In this document: one piece after another, positions 15,568 to 22,326 of the stretch
How the letters are laid out: the number at the start of each line of letters is the position of its first letter
How positions within the stretch are numbered: the first letter of the stretch is position 1
Source: Methanomassiliicoccus sp. UBA386
GTDB lineage: Archaea > Thermoplasmatota > Thermoplasmata > Methanomassiliicoccales > Methanomassiliicoccaceae
NCBI GenBank assembly: GCA_002498285.1
Contig: DAGU01000046.1
Location: 1-23,201 of the forward strand
Length of the DNA: 23,201 bases
Reading direction: 5' to 3'
Program-made: the position numbers and the translations under genes
The notes under the pieces: generated by a model
What the model was told of the DNA's origin: nothing
The model's input: the letters and a program-made list of their open reading frames with translations, nothing else
Databases searched by the model: none

Positions 15568-16311
15568 ATGATCGTACACGATAAGCAAGTCCTGGGATTC
15601 AAGACGCGCACGATCTGGCTAAGCGATAAGCCCTTCGACGTGGACGGCATCGACAGCGTATGCTTCCACGCCTGCCGGGCCAAGATGGAGATGCCCGGCT
15701 TCCGGCGAGAGGACCGCGCCACGATCGTGATCGACCTGGCCCGGGACATCGACCAGCTATGGAGCAAGCTCAGCTCCAAATGCCGGAGCGGCATCAGGAG
15801 GGCGGAGAAGGACGGAGTGATCATCCATGTAGACCGGGATCACGAGGCGTTCCTCAGGCTCAACGAGGAGTTCCGGGCGGTTAAGGGCCTGGACCACAAC
15901 ACGTTCCCGCTCAGTTTCACCCGGGAAAAGGGAAGGCTCTTCATTGCCGAGATGGATGGCGAGATGGTCGGGGGGGTGCTATTCCTCGATGATGGGAAGA
16001 CCTTCCTAGGGGTTCTCTCAGCATCCCGGCGCCTGGATGTCGAGGATGGCAAGAGATGTGGCGTTTCCAATGCCAACCGATTGATCTGGTGGAAGGCGAT
16101 CGAATATGCCAAGGAGAACGGCCTCGAGCAGGTCGACATGGGCGGCTACTACATCGGAAGCGAGCCGAACCCGCAGGCGGAAGGGGTCAACGAGTTCAAG
16201 CGCAGGTTCGGCGGGGAGGTCATCAGCAGTTACGAGTATCGCAGGGACTATACTCTCAAGATCAGGATGGCTCGCATGGTCCAGCAAAAGATCGCATTTC
16301 AGCTCCCTTAG
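15568..16311 (+). CDS. FemAB/GNAT-like aminoacyl- or acyltransferase
   Basis: This 247-residue protein resembles the C-terminal GNAT-like module of FemAB-type peptidyltransferases. Landmarks are the RAEKDGV helix-strand (about residues 75-81), a central LFIAEMDGEMVGGVLFL strand pair, SNANRLIWWKAIEYAKENG, the MGGYYIGSEPN turn, and the GVNEFKRRFGGEV motif near the C-terminus. In bacteria such enzymes move amino acids from aminoacyl-tRNA to peptidoglycan precursors. In archaea without murein, related proteins sit in exopolysaccharide clusters and are thought to decorate glycans. The natural substrate here is unknown. It is shorter than classical FemX (about 340 residues) and has one rather than two GNAT-like halves. 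A broken paralogue lies at 6654-7464. It ends at TAG, followed after 160 bases by the cysteine-rich gene. Confidence 0.82.
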   Translation: MIVHDKQVLGFKTRTIWLSDKPFDVDGIDSVCFHACRAKMEMPGFRREDRATIVIDLARDIDQLWSKLSSKCRSGIRRAEKDGVIIHVDRDHEAFLRLNEEFRAVKGLDHNTFPLSFTREKGRLFIAEMDGEMVGGVLFLDDGKTFLGVLSASRRLDVEDGKRCGVSNANRLIWWKAIEYAKENGLEQVDMGGYYIGSEPNPQAEGVNEFKRRFGGEVISSYEYRRDYTLKIRMARMVQQKIAFQLP

Positions 16312-16433
16312 TGACGGCATCAGGCATCCATGCCACGCCGATCGTCGTAAGAAAGAACATGCCCTTGTGGTCGATGACCGGCCCTCCGTCCGCTGACGCC
16401 GTCCAACTGGCCATGTAACGCTGTTTACGGAAA

Positions 16434-16444
16434 CTAATAAGTAC
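16434..16444 (+). promoter_or_regulatory. candidate TATA box for the cysteine-rich gene
   Basis: CTAATAAGTAC is preceded by a purine-rich CGGAAA that could serve as a BRE. Initiation about 26 bases downstream would fall near 16464, just ahead of the GTG at 16473. It suggests the cysteine-rich gene has its own promoter rather than depending on the FemAB-like gene. Confidence 0.4.
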
Positions 16445-16472
16445 ATTCTGCTCGAAGGGTTCAACTCGGCGG

Positions 16473-16994
16473 GTGTCCTGTATAATGCAATGTCATTTCC
16501 TATATCGAACTGGCAAGCAAATCTCCGACTCGACCCCTCAGCCGATGCGGCGCAAGGCCACGTCAACCTACTATGATGTGATCTATTGCAAGATGCCATG
16601 GGTCGTTCCAGTGTGGAGAAAGGTGCAAGGGCGGGATGGGGCCGGCAAATCGACCAAGCGCCCAAAGGTAGAGCCCGGGTCCGAGGAACTGCGCCCTGGG
16701 GACTGGGTGGAGGTCTTACCTCTGGAGGAGATCGAGGAGGGTCTGGACCATAATAGGCGCCTCTACGGCCTGAACTTCATGCCCGAGATGAGAAAGTATT
16801 GCGGCCGCAGGTTCAAGGTGTTCAAGAGGGTCAACCGCATGATGCTGGAATCGACCGGGGAACTGAGGACGATAAGGAGGCCAACGTATTATCTTGAGGG
16901 AGTCTATTGCGACGGGGAGTTCCATGAGGGCTGCGATAGGTCCTGCTTCCTCCTATGGCGCACGGAATGGCTAAGGAAGGTCAACGGCGTATAG
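16473..16994 (+). CDS. conserved cysteine-rich protein of unknown function, glycan-cluster associated
   Basis: This 173-residue soluble protein has no signal peptide. A LRPGDWVEVLPLEEI block (residues 73-87) looks like a small beta-barrel entry. It is followed by FMPEMRKYCGRRFKVFKR (residues 102-119) and a C-terminal block with Cys146, His151, Cys154 and Cys158 before a Trp-rich end. Cys110 plus these residues could bind a metal or iron-sulfur cluster (inference). I recall proteins with the same order (PGDWVEV, MPEM-YCG, Leu-Glu-Gly-x-x-Cys-Asp-Gly, paired Cys) as uncharacterised conserved proteins in bacterial exopolysaccharide regions, but I cannot name the family or its role. The start is uncertain: GTG 16473, ATG 16485 or ATG 16545 are all possible, and the conserved part begins near residue 35. 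It is the last gene of the glycan island. Confidence 0.8.
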   Translation: MSCIMQCHFLYRTGKQISDSTPQPMRRKATSTYYDVIYCKMPWVVPVWRKVQGRDGAGKSTKRPKVEPGSEELRPGDWVEVLPLEEIEEGLDHNRRLYGLNFMPEMRKYCGRRFKVFKRVNRMMLESTGELRTIRRPTYYLEGVYCDGEFHEGCDRSCFLLWRTEWLRKVNGV

Positions 16995-17078
16995 GCGAAC
17001 ACCACTTGCGATCGGCCGGCAGCGTTGCTCGGCCTTTCCTTAAGCGATTATTGAACGGTCGCAGCTCGGATCCGACCG

Positions 17079-17134
17079 CGGAGCATATGCGGCCTGACAG
17101 CGCAGCGCTGCGGCGGGGCCCCGTCCGCGCTCCG
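17079..17134 (+). repeat. nested inverted repeat / potential structured RNA or cruciform
   Basis: CGGAGC at 17079-17084 pairs with GCTCCG at 17129-17134. After a four-base ATAT bulge, GCGG at 17089-17092 pairs with CCGC at 17125-17128. Inside lie two perfect palindromes, CGCAGCGCTGCG (17101-17112) and CGGGGCCCCG (17114-17123). Together they could fold into a branched structure. It follows the last gene of the glycan island and could be a transcription-end structure, a small RNA, or chance in GC-rich DNA. Confidence 0.35.
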
Positions 17135-17320
17135 TAGTACGCATCTTTATCCGCTAGAAGTGACAATGATTAACACATCCCGGAATGAGGACTCAGGCCT
17201 TCGCTAGAATCCCATGACCACTGACATCCCTGTGTGCTCGCCGGGCAGCAGGGCGGGCAGCCCACCGACGCGGCGGCCCACATGGGCCGTCATGCCCCGT
17301 CCTGCTTGATATTTTTCGTT

Positions 17321-17330
17321 ACATTTATCT
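17321..17330 (+). promoter_or_regulatory. TATA box deciding the FtsZ-like start
   Basis: ACATTTATCT is centred about 28 bases before ATG 17354 in GC-rich surroundings. This spacing predicts transcription starting at or next to that ATG, so the gene is probably leaderless. It argues against the in-frame start 120 bases further upstream. Confidence 0.55.
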
Positions 17331-17353
17331 TCCGGTGCAGGCTTTTCCACTGG

Positions 17354-18271
17354 ATGGTCCGAGATGTGCGTTCCCTGGGGTATGGCAACCTTACCGAACG
17401 CCCCCGTCTCAAGGCCATTGGTATCGGGGGGGCGGGATGCAACGCCATAGCCAACTCCCCGTTCCCGTCGGTGGGGCTGTGCAGCCACCTTGACAACGTC
17501 AACGGCCCGCCGGGCCAGAGGAGGCTGGTGCTCGGTCCGGACGAGCACGCATTGCTCACCTCGGCTAGCCCGCGCATGATGGGGAGCGTGGAGCGCGCCA
17601 TCTCGAGGCGTCTCCGGCAGGAGGTGGAGGGATATGACCTCATCTTCCTGTTCGCCGGACTGGGCGGGGAGACGGCCAGCTATATCCTCCCGGGTCTGGC
17701 CAACCTCTGCCGCCACCTGGGGGGGATGGTGATCGCCTCCGTGGCCATGCCGTTCTCGGCCGAGGGCCCGGGGAGGCGAAGCACGGCCGCCGCCGCGCTT
17801 CCGAAGCTGATCGAAGCGGCCCACCTGACCATCACCTATCCGAACGACGGCCTGCTCGAGGTCGCCCCCAACCTGCCGTTCCGCCGCACCTTCAAGGTCA
17901 TGGACGAGATCATGAAGGTGCCGGCCCGGGAGCTGGCCGGTGTACTGACGCGCGATGACCTTCGCGGCCTGCGGAGCGAGATCGGCCTGTCCATGCACAT
18001 GCGCATGGGCGCCGGGGCCGGGGCGGGAATGCAGCGTGAATCGGTGGCCGTCTCGGAAGCGTTCGGCTCGCCATGGTTCGATTTCGATCTCAAGGAGAGC
18101 GCGGTGGCGCTGGTCGTCATATCCGGCCGAGAGGTGGACGATTTCTCGGTGCGCGACATACTGGGCCATGTTAGGGCAAGAGTGCCCAATGCCAGCATCC
18201 TCTACGGCGTCCGCTCCGATGCTTCGGCCGATGACCTCCGGGTGACGGTGCTCCTCGACGCCAGGGTCTAA
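17354..18271 (+). CDS. degenerate FtsZ/tubulin-superfamily protein
   Basis: From ATG 17354 this is a 305-residue protein. The nucleotide-binding start AIGIGGAGCNAI (residues 21-32) matches FtsZ. Where FtsZ has the tubulin signature GGGTGTG, this protein has GLGGETAS (residues 102-109). ASVAMPFSAEG fits the FtsZ strand after it. At the T7 catalytic loop (family NxDxxD) the sequence is TRDDLR (residues 199-204), losing the Asn and the last Asp. The C-terminal half (GAGAGAG, SPWFDFDLKES, VVISG, ILYGVRSD, VTVLLDA) follows FtsZ closely. I infer a GTP-binding or pseudo-FtsZ paralogue with weakened hydrolysis, perhaps a regulator of division or membrane shape. It lacks the usual C-terminal tail. Start chosen by the TATA spacing; the frame stays open to 17234. 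Its TAA overlaps the TAG of dphB. Confidence 0.8.
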   Translation: MVRDVRSLGYGNLTERPRLKAIGIGGAGCNAIANSPFPSVGLCSHLDNVNGPPGQRRLVLGPDEHALLTSASPRMMGSVERAISRRLRQEVEGYDLIFLFAGLGGETASYILPGLANLCRHLGGMVIASVAMPFSAEGPGRRSTAAAALPKLIEAAHLTITYPNDGLLEVAPNLPFRRTFKVMDEIMKVPARELAGVLTRDDLRGLRSEIGLSMHMRMGAGAGAGMQRESVAVSEAFGSPWFDFDLKESAVALVVISGREVDDFSVRDILGHVRARVPNASILYGVRSDASADDLRVTVLLDARV

Positions 18272-19062
18272 TCCTGCAGGATGTGCTCCGGCGCCGAGGC
18301 CAGGCGGACCAGGGCGCGTGCCTCCATGAAGTGCAGCCGTCCCGGAACGATCACGCAGTGCAGCGGCGGCCCCATGTCAGCGGCGGCCAGGAGCGACGGC
18401 GGGCCCGCCAGGAGCCTCTGCTGCGCAGAGCCGATCCGCGCGCCGGCGCACAGCACGGCCTCCTCGTCAAGCAGGCCTCCACCCAGGCGGCTCTCGGCGT
18501 CCATCAGCCACCTCACCGCCTCGGCCGCGGTCATGTACCTGCCCTCCTCCTCGCGGATGTCCAACAGCACCAGGGTGTGCAGGCCGCGGGAGCGGTTCTC
18601 CAGAATGTTCTCGTATGGCGACGATGGCAGGTAGCCCGGTTCAGGGAACGGGATTGTGACGGCGCGTCCGAACTTGTACGGCTGCAGGCCGAAGGCGGCC
18701 GCGGCGGCGGTGAATATGGAGACGCCGTGCACCAGCTCGGTGTCTATGCCCTCCTCGACGGCCCTGAGGCGAAGATCGACATGTGTCGTCGCCGACATGG
18801 GGTCGCCGGCGACCATGAACGCGGCCTTGCCGCGGCGGGCCGCCTTGATGATGGCGTCGCCCTCCTCCACCTCGCTACGTCTGAGGACCGTCACCTTACG
18901 GCCGATGAACCCTTCCAGCTCCTCCTCCGTGGCATCGATGAGCCGGGAGGTGTAGAACTCCGCGAACACCTCGTCGCATTCGCGAAGGACCTGCAACGCC
19001 CTCACGCTCATGTCCTGGGGTCTGGACAGCCCTAAACCCACAAATATCAATTGTCCCATCAT
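18268..19062 (-). CDS. dphB: diphthine synthase
   Basis: This 264-residue SAM-dependent methyltransferase of the tetrapyrrole-methylase fold makes the diphthine intermediate on the conserved histidine of elongation factor 2. The N-terminus MGQLIFVGLGLSRPQDMSV is typical, followed by AEFYTSRL, VAGDPMSATTHVDLRLRA, VHGVSIFTAAAAAFGLQPYKFG and VTIPF, all hallmarks of archaeal DphB/eukaryotic Dph5. Length is normal for the family. The start is one of two adjacent ATGs (19062 or 19059). Upstream in-frame codons to 19191 lie within trm5 and do not match the family. The ATG overlaps the trm5 ATG on the opposite strand. A CTTAAG box 25 bases upstream, inside trm5, would give a leaderless message. Its TAG overlaps the stop of the FtsZ-like gene. 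Confidence 0.93.
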   Translation of the reverse strand: MMGQLIFVGLGLSRPQDMSVRALQVLRECDEVFAEFYTSRLIDATEEELEGFIGRKVTVLRRSEVEEGDAIIKAARRGKAAFMVAGDPMSATTHVDLRLRAVEEGIDTELVHGVSIFTAAAAAFGLQPYKFGRAVTIPFPEPGYLPSSPYENILENRSRGLHTLVLLDIREEEGRYMTAAEAVRWLMDAESRLGGGLLDEEAVLCAGARIGSAQQRLLAGPPSLLAAADMGPPLHCVIVPGRLHFMEARALVRLASAPEHILQD

Positions 19063-20089
19063 GACCACCGTGTGCGCTCTCTGTCTTAAGGTGCCGAGGG
19101 GGGAAGCCGAGTCCACCCGTAAAAAGCTTTTAGAGCTCGGCCTCCTGGATATCGGCCGGCGCATCCGGCGCGAGGACGACATCGTGCTCATCCCGGTCCT
19201 CTCCCGTCAGGCGGAGGGGCTGGGGCATGAGCTGGCGGACGAGGAGCTTGAGGTACGCGAGGTGTTGGAGACCGACTACCGGAAAGTGGCGGAGGTGCCG
19301 GACGGCGTTCGCAATCGCCTGCCGACGTCGTTCGACATCATAGGGGAGGTCGCCATCATTCGCCTGGACGACGACATCGTCGCGCATGCGGACAAGGTCG
19401 GCGAGGCACTCATGGAAACGTTCCCCAGGCTGCGAACGGTCGCTCTGGACCAGGGGGTCAAGGGCGAGCTGCGCGTTCGCGATATAAGAGTGGTGGCCGG
19501 AGCGCCGTCCACAGAGACGGTGCATCAGGAGCACGGCGTCCGGCTGAAGGTCGATCCCGCCAAGGAATATTTCAATCCCCGACTTGCGAACGAGCGCATG
19601 CGCATCGCCTCTCTGGTCAAGCCGGGAGAGAAGGTCGTGGACATGTTCGCCGGGGTCGGCCCGTTCTCCATCATGATCGCCAAACACGCCGAGCCGGCGG
19701 TCGTCTACGCCATGGACCTGAACCACGACGCGGTGGAGCACATGAGGGCCAACGTACAATTGAACAAGGTGACGACGGTCGTGCCGCTGGAGGGCGATGC
19801 CGTGGAGCTTCTCTCCGGCATCGTATGCGCGGACCGCATCATCATGAACCTGCCCCACTCCGCCCGGGAATACTTCGCCGACGCCCTGACCAAGCTGAAC
19901 ATGGGGGGGACGATCCACCTGTACGTCATATGCGAGAGGGACGACATCGACAGGATCGCCGTCGACATGTCGGTCGAGGCAAGGGGCATGGGCATGCGCA
20001 TCGGCCTGGAGCGCATCGAGGAGCTGAAGACCTACTCACCGTCGATGAGCGTCTTCGCCCTGGACGTCCGCCTTCTTGATTGGTGCTAA
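19061..20089 (+). CDS. trm5: tRNA (guanine37-N1)-methyltransferase Trm5
   Basis: This 342-residue SAM-dependent enzyme methylates N1 of G37 next to the anticodon. The N-terminal D1-like domain starts MTTVCALCLKVPRGEAE. A middle domain contains FDIIGEVAIIRLDD. The Rossmann domain has KEYFNPRLANERMRI, VVDMFAGVGPFSI (residues 192-204) for SAM, AMDLNHDAVEHM, and the catalytic-site NLPHS (residues 263-267). The presence of D1 points to the Trm5b type. Start at ATG 19061 is chosen because the family begins there. An in-frame start at 19010 would add 17 residues inside dphB. No Shine-Dalgarno is visible, so it is probably leaderless. Divergent from dphB with overlapping start codons; its 3' end overlaps the convergent dCTP deaminase-family gene by 54 bases. 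Confidence 0.93.
   Translation: MTTVCALCLKVPRGEAESTRKKLLELGLLDIGRRIRREDDIVLIPVLSRQAEGLGHELADEELEVREVLETDYRKVAEVPDGVRNRLPTSFDIIGEVAIIRLDDDIVAHADKVGEALMETFPRLRTVALDQGVKGELRVRDIRVVAGAPSTETVHQEHGVRLKVDPAKEYFNPRLANERMRIASLVKPGEKVVDMFAGVGPFSIMIAKHAEPAVVYAMDLNHDAVEHMRANVQLNKVTTVVPLEGDAVELLSGIVCADRIIMNLPHSAREYFADALTKLNMGGTIHLYVICERDDIDRIAVDMSVEARGMGMRIGLERIEELKTYSPSMSVFALDVRLLDWC
19085..19090 (-). promoter_or_regulatory. TATA-like box for dphB inside trm5
   Basis: CTTAAG, the only AT-rich hexamer in the vicinity, lies 25 bases ahead of the dphB ATG when read on the minus strand, and falls within the first ten codons of trm5. It predicts a leaderless dphB transcript. A reciprocal box for trm5 is less clear: CTAAAC at 19032-19037 or AAATATCA at 19042-19049, both inside dphB. 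Confidence 0.4.
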
Positions 20090-20557
20090 CGTGATCCCGT
20101 CCTGCCCCTGGTAGTTGCCGCTCCTCTTCCCGTAGGTCAACGATGCAGGGGAGCGCAAGGTCTCGAACACCAGCTGCACGAAGCGGGAGCCTATGGACAG
20201 TTCAAGCGTCTCGTTGGACAGGTTGACGGCCATGAACGTCAGGGTCCCATGGAATCCCGCGTCCACCTTGCCCAGGCCGGCCAGGACGCCCTTTCGCATC
20301 CACGACGTCCGCAGCCATAGCTGGCCCGCCAGGTCGGGGGGCAGCTCCACCCGCTCCATGGTGGACACGAAGAACATCGCCGCCGGCGGCACCGCCGCCG
20401 TGCCGTCCCGTACCGTCGTCGATATGGAGGGCACCGAGACCTCGGCCACCCTGAGGTCGTAGCCGTTCGGCGTGAGGGACTCGTCGGAGTAGTCGGAGAT
20501 GACCATGCTGCCGGAGCGGAGGCGCTCCACGATCTCGTGATCAGGCAAGACGCACAT
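20036..20557 (-). CDS. dcd: dCTP deaminase/dUTPase family protein, probably dUTPase
   Basis: This 173-residue protein is of the trimeric Dcd/Dut fold. Family motifs are SLTPNGYDLR (residues 27-36), LWLRTSWMRKG (80-90), GKVDAGFHGTLT (96-107, Asp99) and the C-terminal phosphate-binding arm KRSGNYQGQDGITL (144-157). In dCTP deaminases a catalytic Glu follows the VDxGF motif (as in TLEI or VLEF). Here the aligned position is Met109 (LTFMAVN), as expected for a dUTPase or a non-deaminating member. It would limit dUTP and supply dUMP for thymidylate synthesis. GAGGTG lies two bases before the ATG. The last 18 codons overlap the end of trm5 on the other strand. Confidence 0.85.
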   Translation of the reverse strand: MCVLPDHEIVERLRSGSMVISDYSDESLTPNGYDLRVAEVSVPSISTTVRDGTAAVPPAAMFFVSTMERVELPPDLAGQLWLRTSWMRKGVLAGLGKVDAGFHGTLTFMAVNLSNETLELSIGSRFVQLVFETLRSPASLTYGKRSGNYQGQDGITLAPIKKADVQGEDAHRR

Positions 20558-20595
20558 GCCACCTCATCCCTCCATGGGATAGAAAACCTGCGTTC

Positions 20596-20604
20596 GTTTT
20601 AATC
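20596..20604 (-). promoter_or_regulatory. candidate TATA box for the dCTP deaminase-family gene
   Basis: On the minus strand this reads GATTAAAAC. Initiation about 26 bases downstream would leave a leader of about 17 bases containing the GAGGTG ribosome site before ATG 20557. It shares a 104-base divergent gap with the promoter of the plus-strand gene. Confidence 0.45.
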
Positions 20605-20627
20605 CGGGCGAGGAATGAAGGAGATAA

Positions 20628-20637
20628 CTTTTTTAAC
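20628..20637 (+). promoter_or_regulatory. candidate TATA box for the 20662 gene
   Basis: CTTTTTTAAC is centred about 28 bases ahead of ATG 20662, the spacing expected for a leaderless transcript. No Shine-Dalgarno precedes that ATG. Confidence 0.5.
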
Positions 20638-20661
20638 GAGGCCAGTCTCGGCGGTCAGCAC

Positions 20662-21132
20662 ATGGACCACCTGGTGAGACTGGACCGCGAGGCGATGGAG
20701 CTCGAACGGCTGTGCAAGGGCGTGAAGAGCATGGTCGTGCGCGGCTCCATGGAGAGGAGGCCGCCCCACGGGGCGGTGGGCGAGGGCGATCGGCTGTTCT
20801 TCGTCCAGGAGGGCGAGGAGGGAACGGTCAGGGCGACCGCCCGGGTGCGCAGAGCGGACAGCACGCCGCTGCTGGACCAGGAGGCGTCGATCATCCGGAT
20901 AGTGCAGAACCAGAGGAAGCTGATGCTCACGGAGCAGCAGTTCGGGCGATGGGGCGGGCTCCGCTTCCTGGTCTTCGTGGAAGCGGAGGACGTCAAGCGG
21001 GTGGAGCCGTTCTTCGTTGACCCTTCGCTCCTGGGACAGGATGGATGGGCCGTCCTGGACGACATCTCGCAGGCGCGGCGGAACGCCTCGCCGGCGGCCT
21101 TCCACTCGCCGGGCACCCGGGCACAGGCGTGA
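20662..21132 (+). CDS. conserved hypothetical protein, possibly PUA/ASCH-like
   Basis: This 156-residue soluble protein begins MDHLVRLDREAMELERL. The middle contains KSMVVRGSMER, GDRLFFVQEG and a VRATARVRRAD strand (about residues 22-66). That order, a basic strand, a Gly-Asp turn before LFF and then a strand with alternating residues, recalls PUA/ASCH-type RNA- or nucleotide-binding barrels. A second half has RKLMLTEQQFGRW and LRFLVFVEAEDVKRVEPF. The fold assignment is tentative and no catalytic residues are identified. It is a separate transcript, divergent from the Dcd/Dut gene and 110 bases ahead of ilvE. A longer coding reading in another frame has no family features. Confidence 0.65.
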   Translation: MDHLVRLDREAMELERLCKGVKSMVVRGSMERRPPHGAVGEGDRLFFVQEGEEGTVRATARVRRADSTPLLDQEASIIRIVQNQRKLMLTEQQFGRWGGLRFLVFVEAEDVKRVEPFFVDPSLLGQDGWAVLDDISQARRNASPAAFHSPGTRAQA

Positions 21133-21197
21133 GCCAGGCGCCGAGGGGGGAACGCCCCCAGGCCTGCCATTGGGTACCGTGTCAAAAACAGTCATGC

Positions 21198-21205
21198 GTA
21201 TATAT
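21198..21205 (+). promoter_or_regulatory. TATA box for ilvE
   Basis: GTATATAT stands out in the gap between the 20662 gene and ilvE. Initiation about 26 bases on would fall near 21228, giving a leader of about 15-20 bases before GTG 21243 or ATG 21249. Confidence 0.5.
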
Positions 21206-21242
21206 GACCTTAGCTTTACCCCTTTGAACGCGTGGCGATACT

Positions 21243-22304
21243 GTGACCATGAAGATCAGTAGAGTTAAGGAAAGCAGGATAGGCAAGGTCGACTTCGACC
21301 ACCTGAGCTTTGGGACGACGTTCTCCGACCACATGCTCAGGATGAACTACGCACATGGGGCCTGGCAGGAGCCGGAGATCGTTCCGTTCGGCCCCATCCA
21401 GGTAATGCCTTCCTTGAGCACCTTGCACTACGGACAGACGGTCTTCGAGGGTCTCAAAGCCTTCCGCAACCGTAAGGGCGGCGTAAACATCTTCCGCCCG
21501 GACATGCACGCCGAGAGGATGAAGCATTCCTGCGAGAGGGTGTGCATCCCGGTGATCAACAACGAGAGGTTCATCGAGGCGGTGGAGGCGCTTGTCGATC
21601 TGGAGCGCGATTGGGTCCCCAAGGCCAGGGGCACCGCTCTGTACATAAGGCCCTTGGTATTCGCCAGCGAATCTTACATCGGGGTCAGGATCTCGGAGGA
21701 GTATGCGTTCTATATCATGACCTCGCCGGTGGCCGCCTACTTCAAGGAGGGCCTCAACCCTGTCCGGCTGATGACCTCCGGCGACTTCGTACGGGCCTGC
21801 CCCGGCGGACTCGGCGAAGCCAAGACCGCGGCCAACTACGCAGCATCCCTGCTCCCGCAGGCCGAGGCCAATCGGAAGGGCTACTCGCAGGTCATCTGGC
21901 TTGACGCGGTTGAAGGCAAGTACATCGACGAGGTGGGCACCATGAACATCGCCTTCGTCAAGGACGGCGCGCTCGTCACCCCGCCCCTGGAAGGGACGAT
22001 ATTACCGGGGATCACACGCAACAGCGTGCTGCAGCTGGCCCGCCACTGGGGCATGACCGTCGAGGAGAGGCGCATCTCCATCGACGAGGTCATGAGCTCC
22101 ATCGAGGATGGCAGCATGACCGAGGTGTTCGGCACCGGAACGGCGGCGGTCATCTCGCCCGTGGGCGAGATCCACCACAAGGGAAAGAACGTCATCGTCA
22201 ACGAGGGTCGCATTGGCCCCGTGTCGCAGAAGATGTACGACACCATCACCGGCATCCAGTACGGCGAGATCGACGACGAGTTCGGCTGGGTCCGCACGGT
22301 CTGA
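21243..22304 (+). CDS. ilvE: branched-chain-amino-acid aminotransferase
   Basis: This 353-residue fold-type IV PLP enzyme does the last step of valine, leucine and isoleucine synthesis, or the first of their breakdown, exchanging amino groups with glutamate/2-oxoglutarate. Length and motifs match the larger BCAT subgroup: LHYGQTVFEGLKAF (residues 61-74), IRPLVFASE, GEAKTAANYAASL with the PLP lysine at residue 194, VIWLDA, and YIDEVGTMNIAFV. The late segment FGTGTAAVISPVG holds phosphate-cup residues. The start is GTG 21243 or ATG 21249, with no strong ribosome site. It stands alone as a transcript: a TATA box precedes it and oligo-T runs follow it. No other branched-chain genes are in the window. 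Confidence 0.95.
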   Translation: MTMKISRVKESRIGKVDFDHLSFGTTFSDHMLRMNYAHGAWQEPEIVPFGPIQVMPSLSTLHYGQTVFEGLKAFRNRKGGVNIFRPDMHAERMKHSCERVCIPVINNERFIEAVEALVDLERDWVPKARGTALYIRPLVFASESYIGVRISEEYAFYIMTSPVAAYFKEGLNPVRLMTSGDFVRACPGGLGEAKTAANYAASLLPQAEANRKGYSQVIWLDAVEGKYIDEVGTMNIAFVKDGALVTPPLEGTILPGITRNSVLQLARHWGMTVEERRISIDEVMSSIEDGSMTEVFGTGTAAVISPVGEIHHKGKNVIVNEGRIGPVSQKMYDTITGIQYGEIDDEFGWVRTV

Positions 22305-22326
22305 GCAAACCCCTTCCATCTTCGTA

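Larger units (their letters stand above)
16995..17353 (+). other. intergenic region with GC-rich inverted repeats
   Basis: About 360 bases lie between the cysteine-rich gene and my chosen start of the FtsZ-like gene. I see no convincing gene, tRNA or repeat array. The region holds a nested inverted repeat at 17079-17134 (listed separately) and the TATA box of the FtsZ-like gene near its right end. The frame of the FtsZ-like gene stays open back to 17234, but that stretch does not resemble FtsZ. Confidence 0.6.

Noticed and set aside
17234..17353. A 40-residue N-terminal extension of the FtsZ-like protein
   Set aside because: It has no FtsZ similarity, and a TATA box lies inside it at the right distance for a leaderless start at 17354.
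16995..17353. A tRNA or other classical RNA gene in the long gap
   Set aside because: No T-loop GGTTCRA-type sequence or acceptor pairing was found; only the inverted repeat stands out.
19063..19191. A longer dphB starting at 19191
   Set aside because: The added 43 residues are Ser/Arg-rich shadow of trm5, and the family begins at the Met of MGQLIF.
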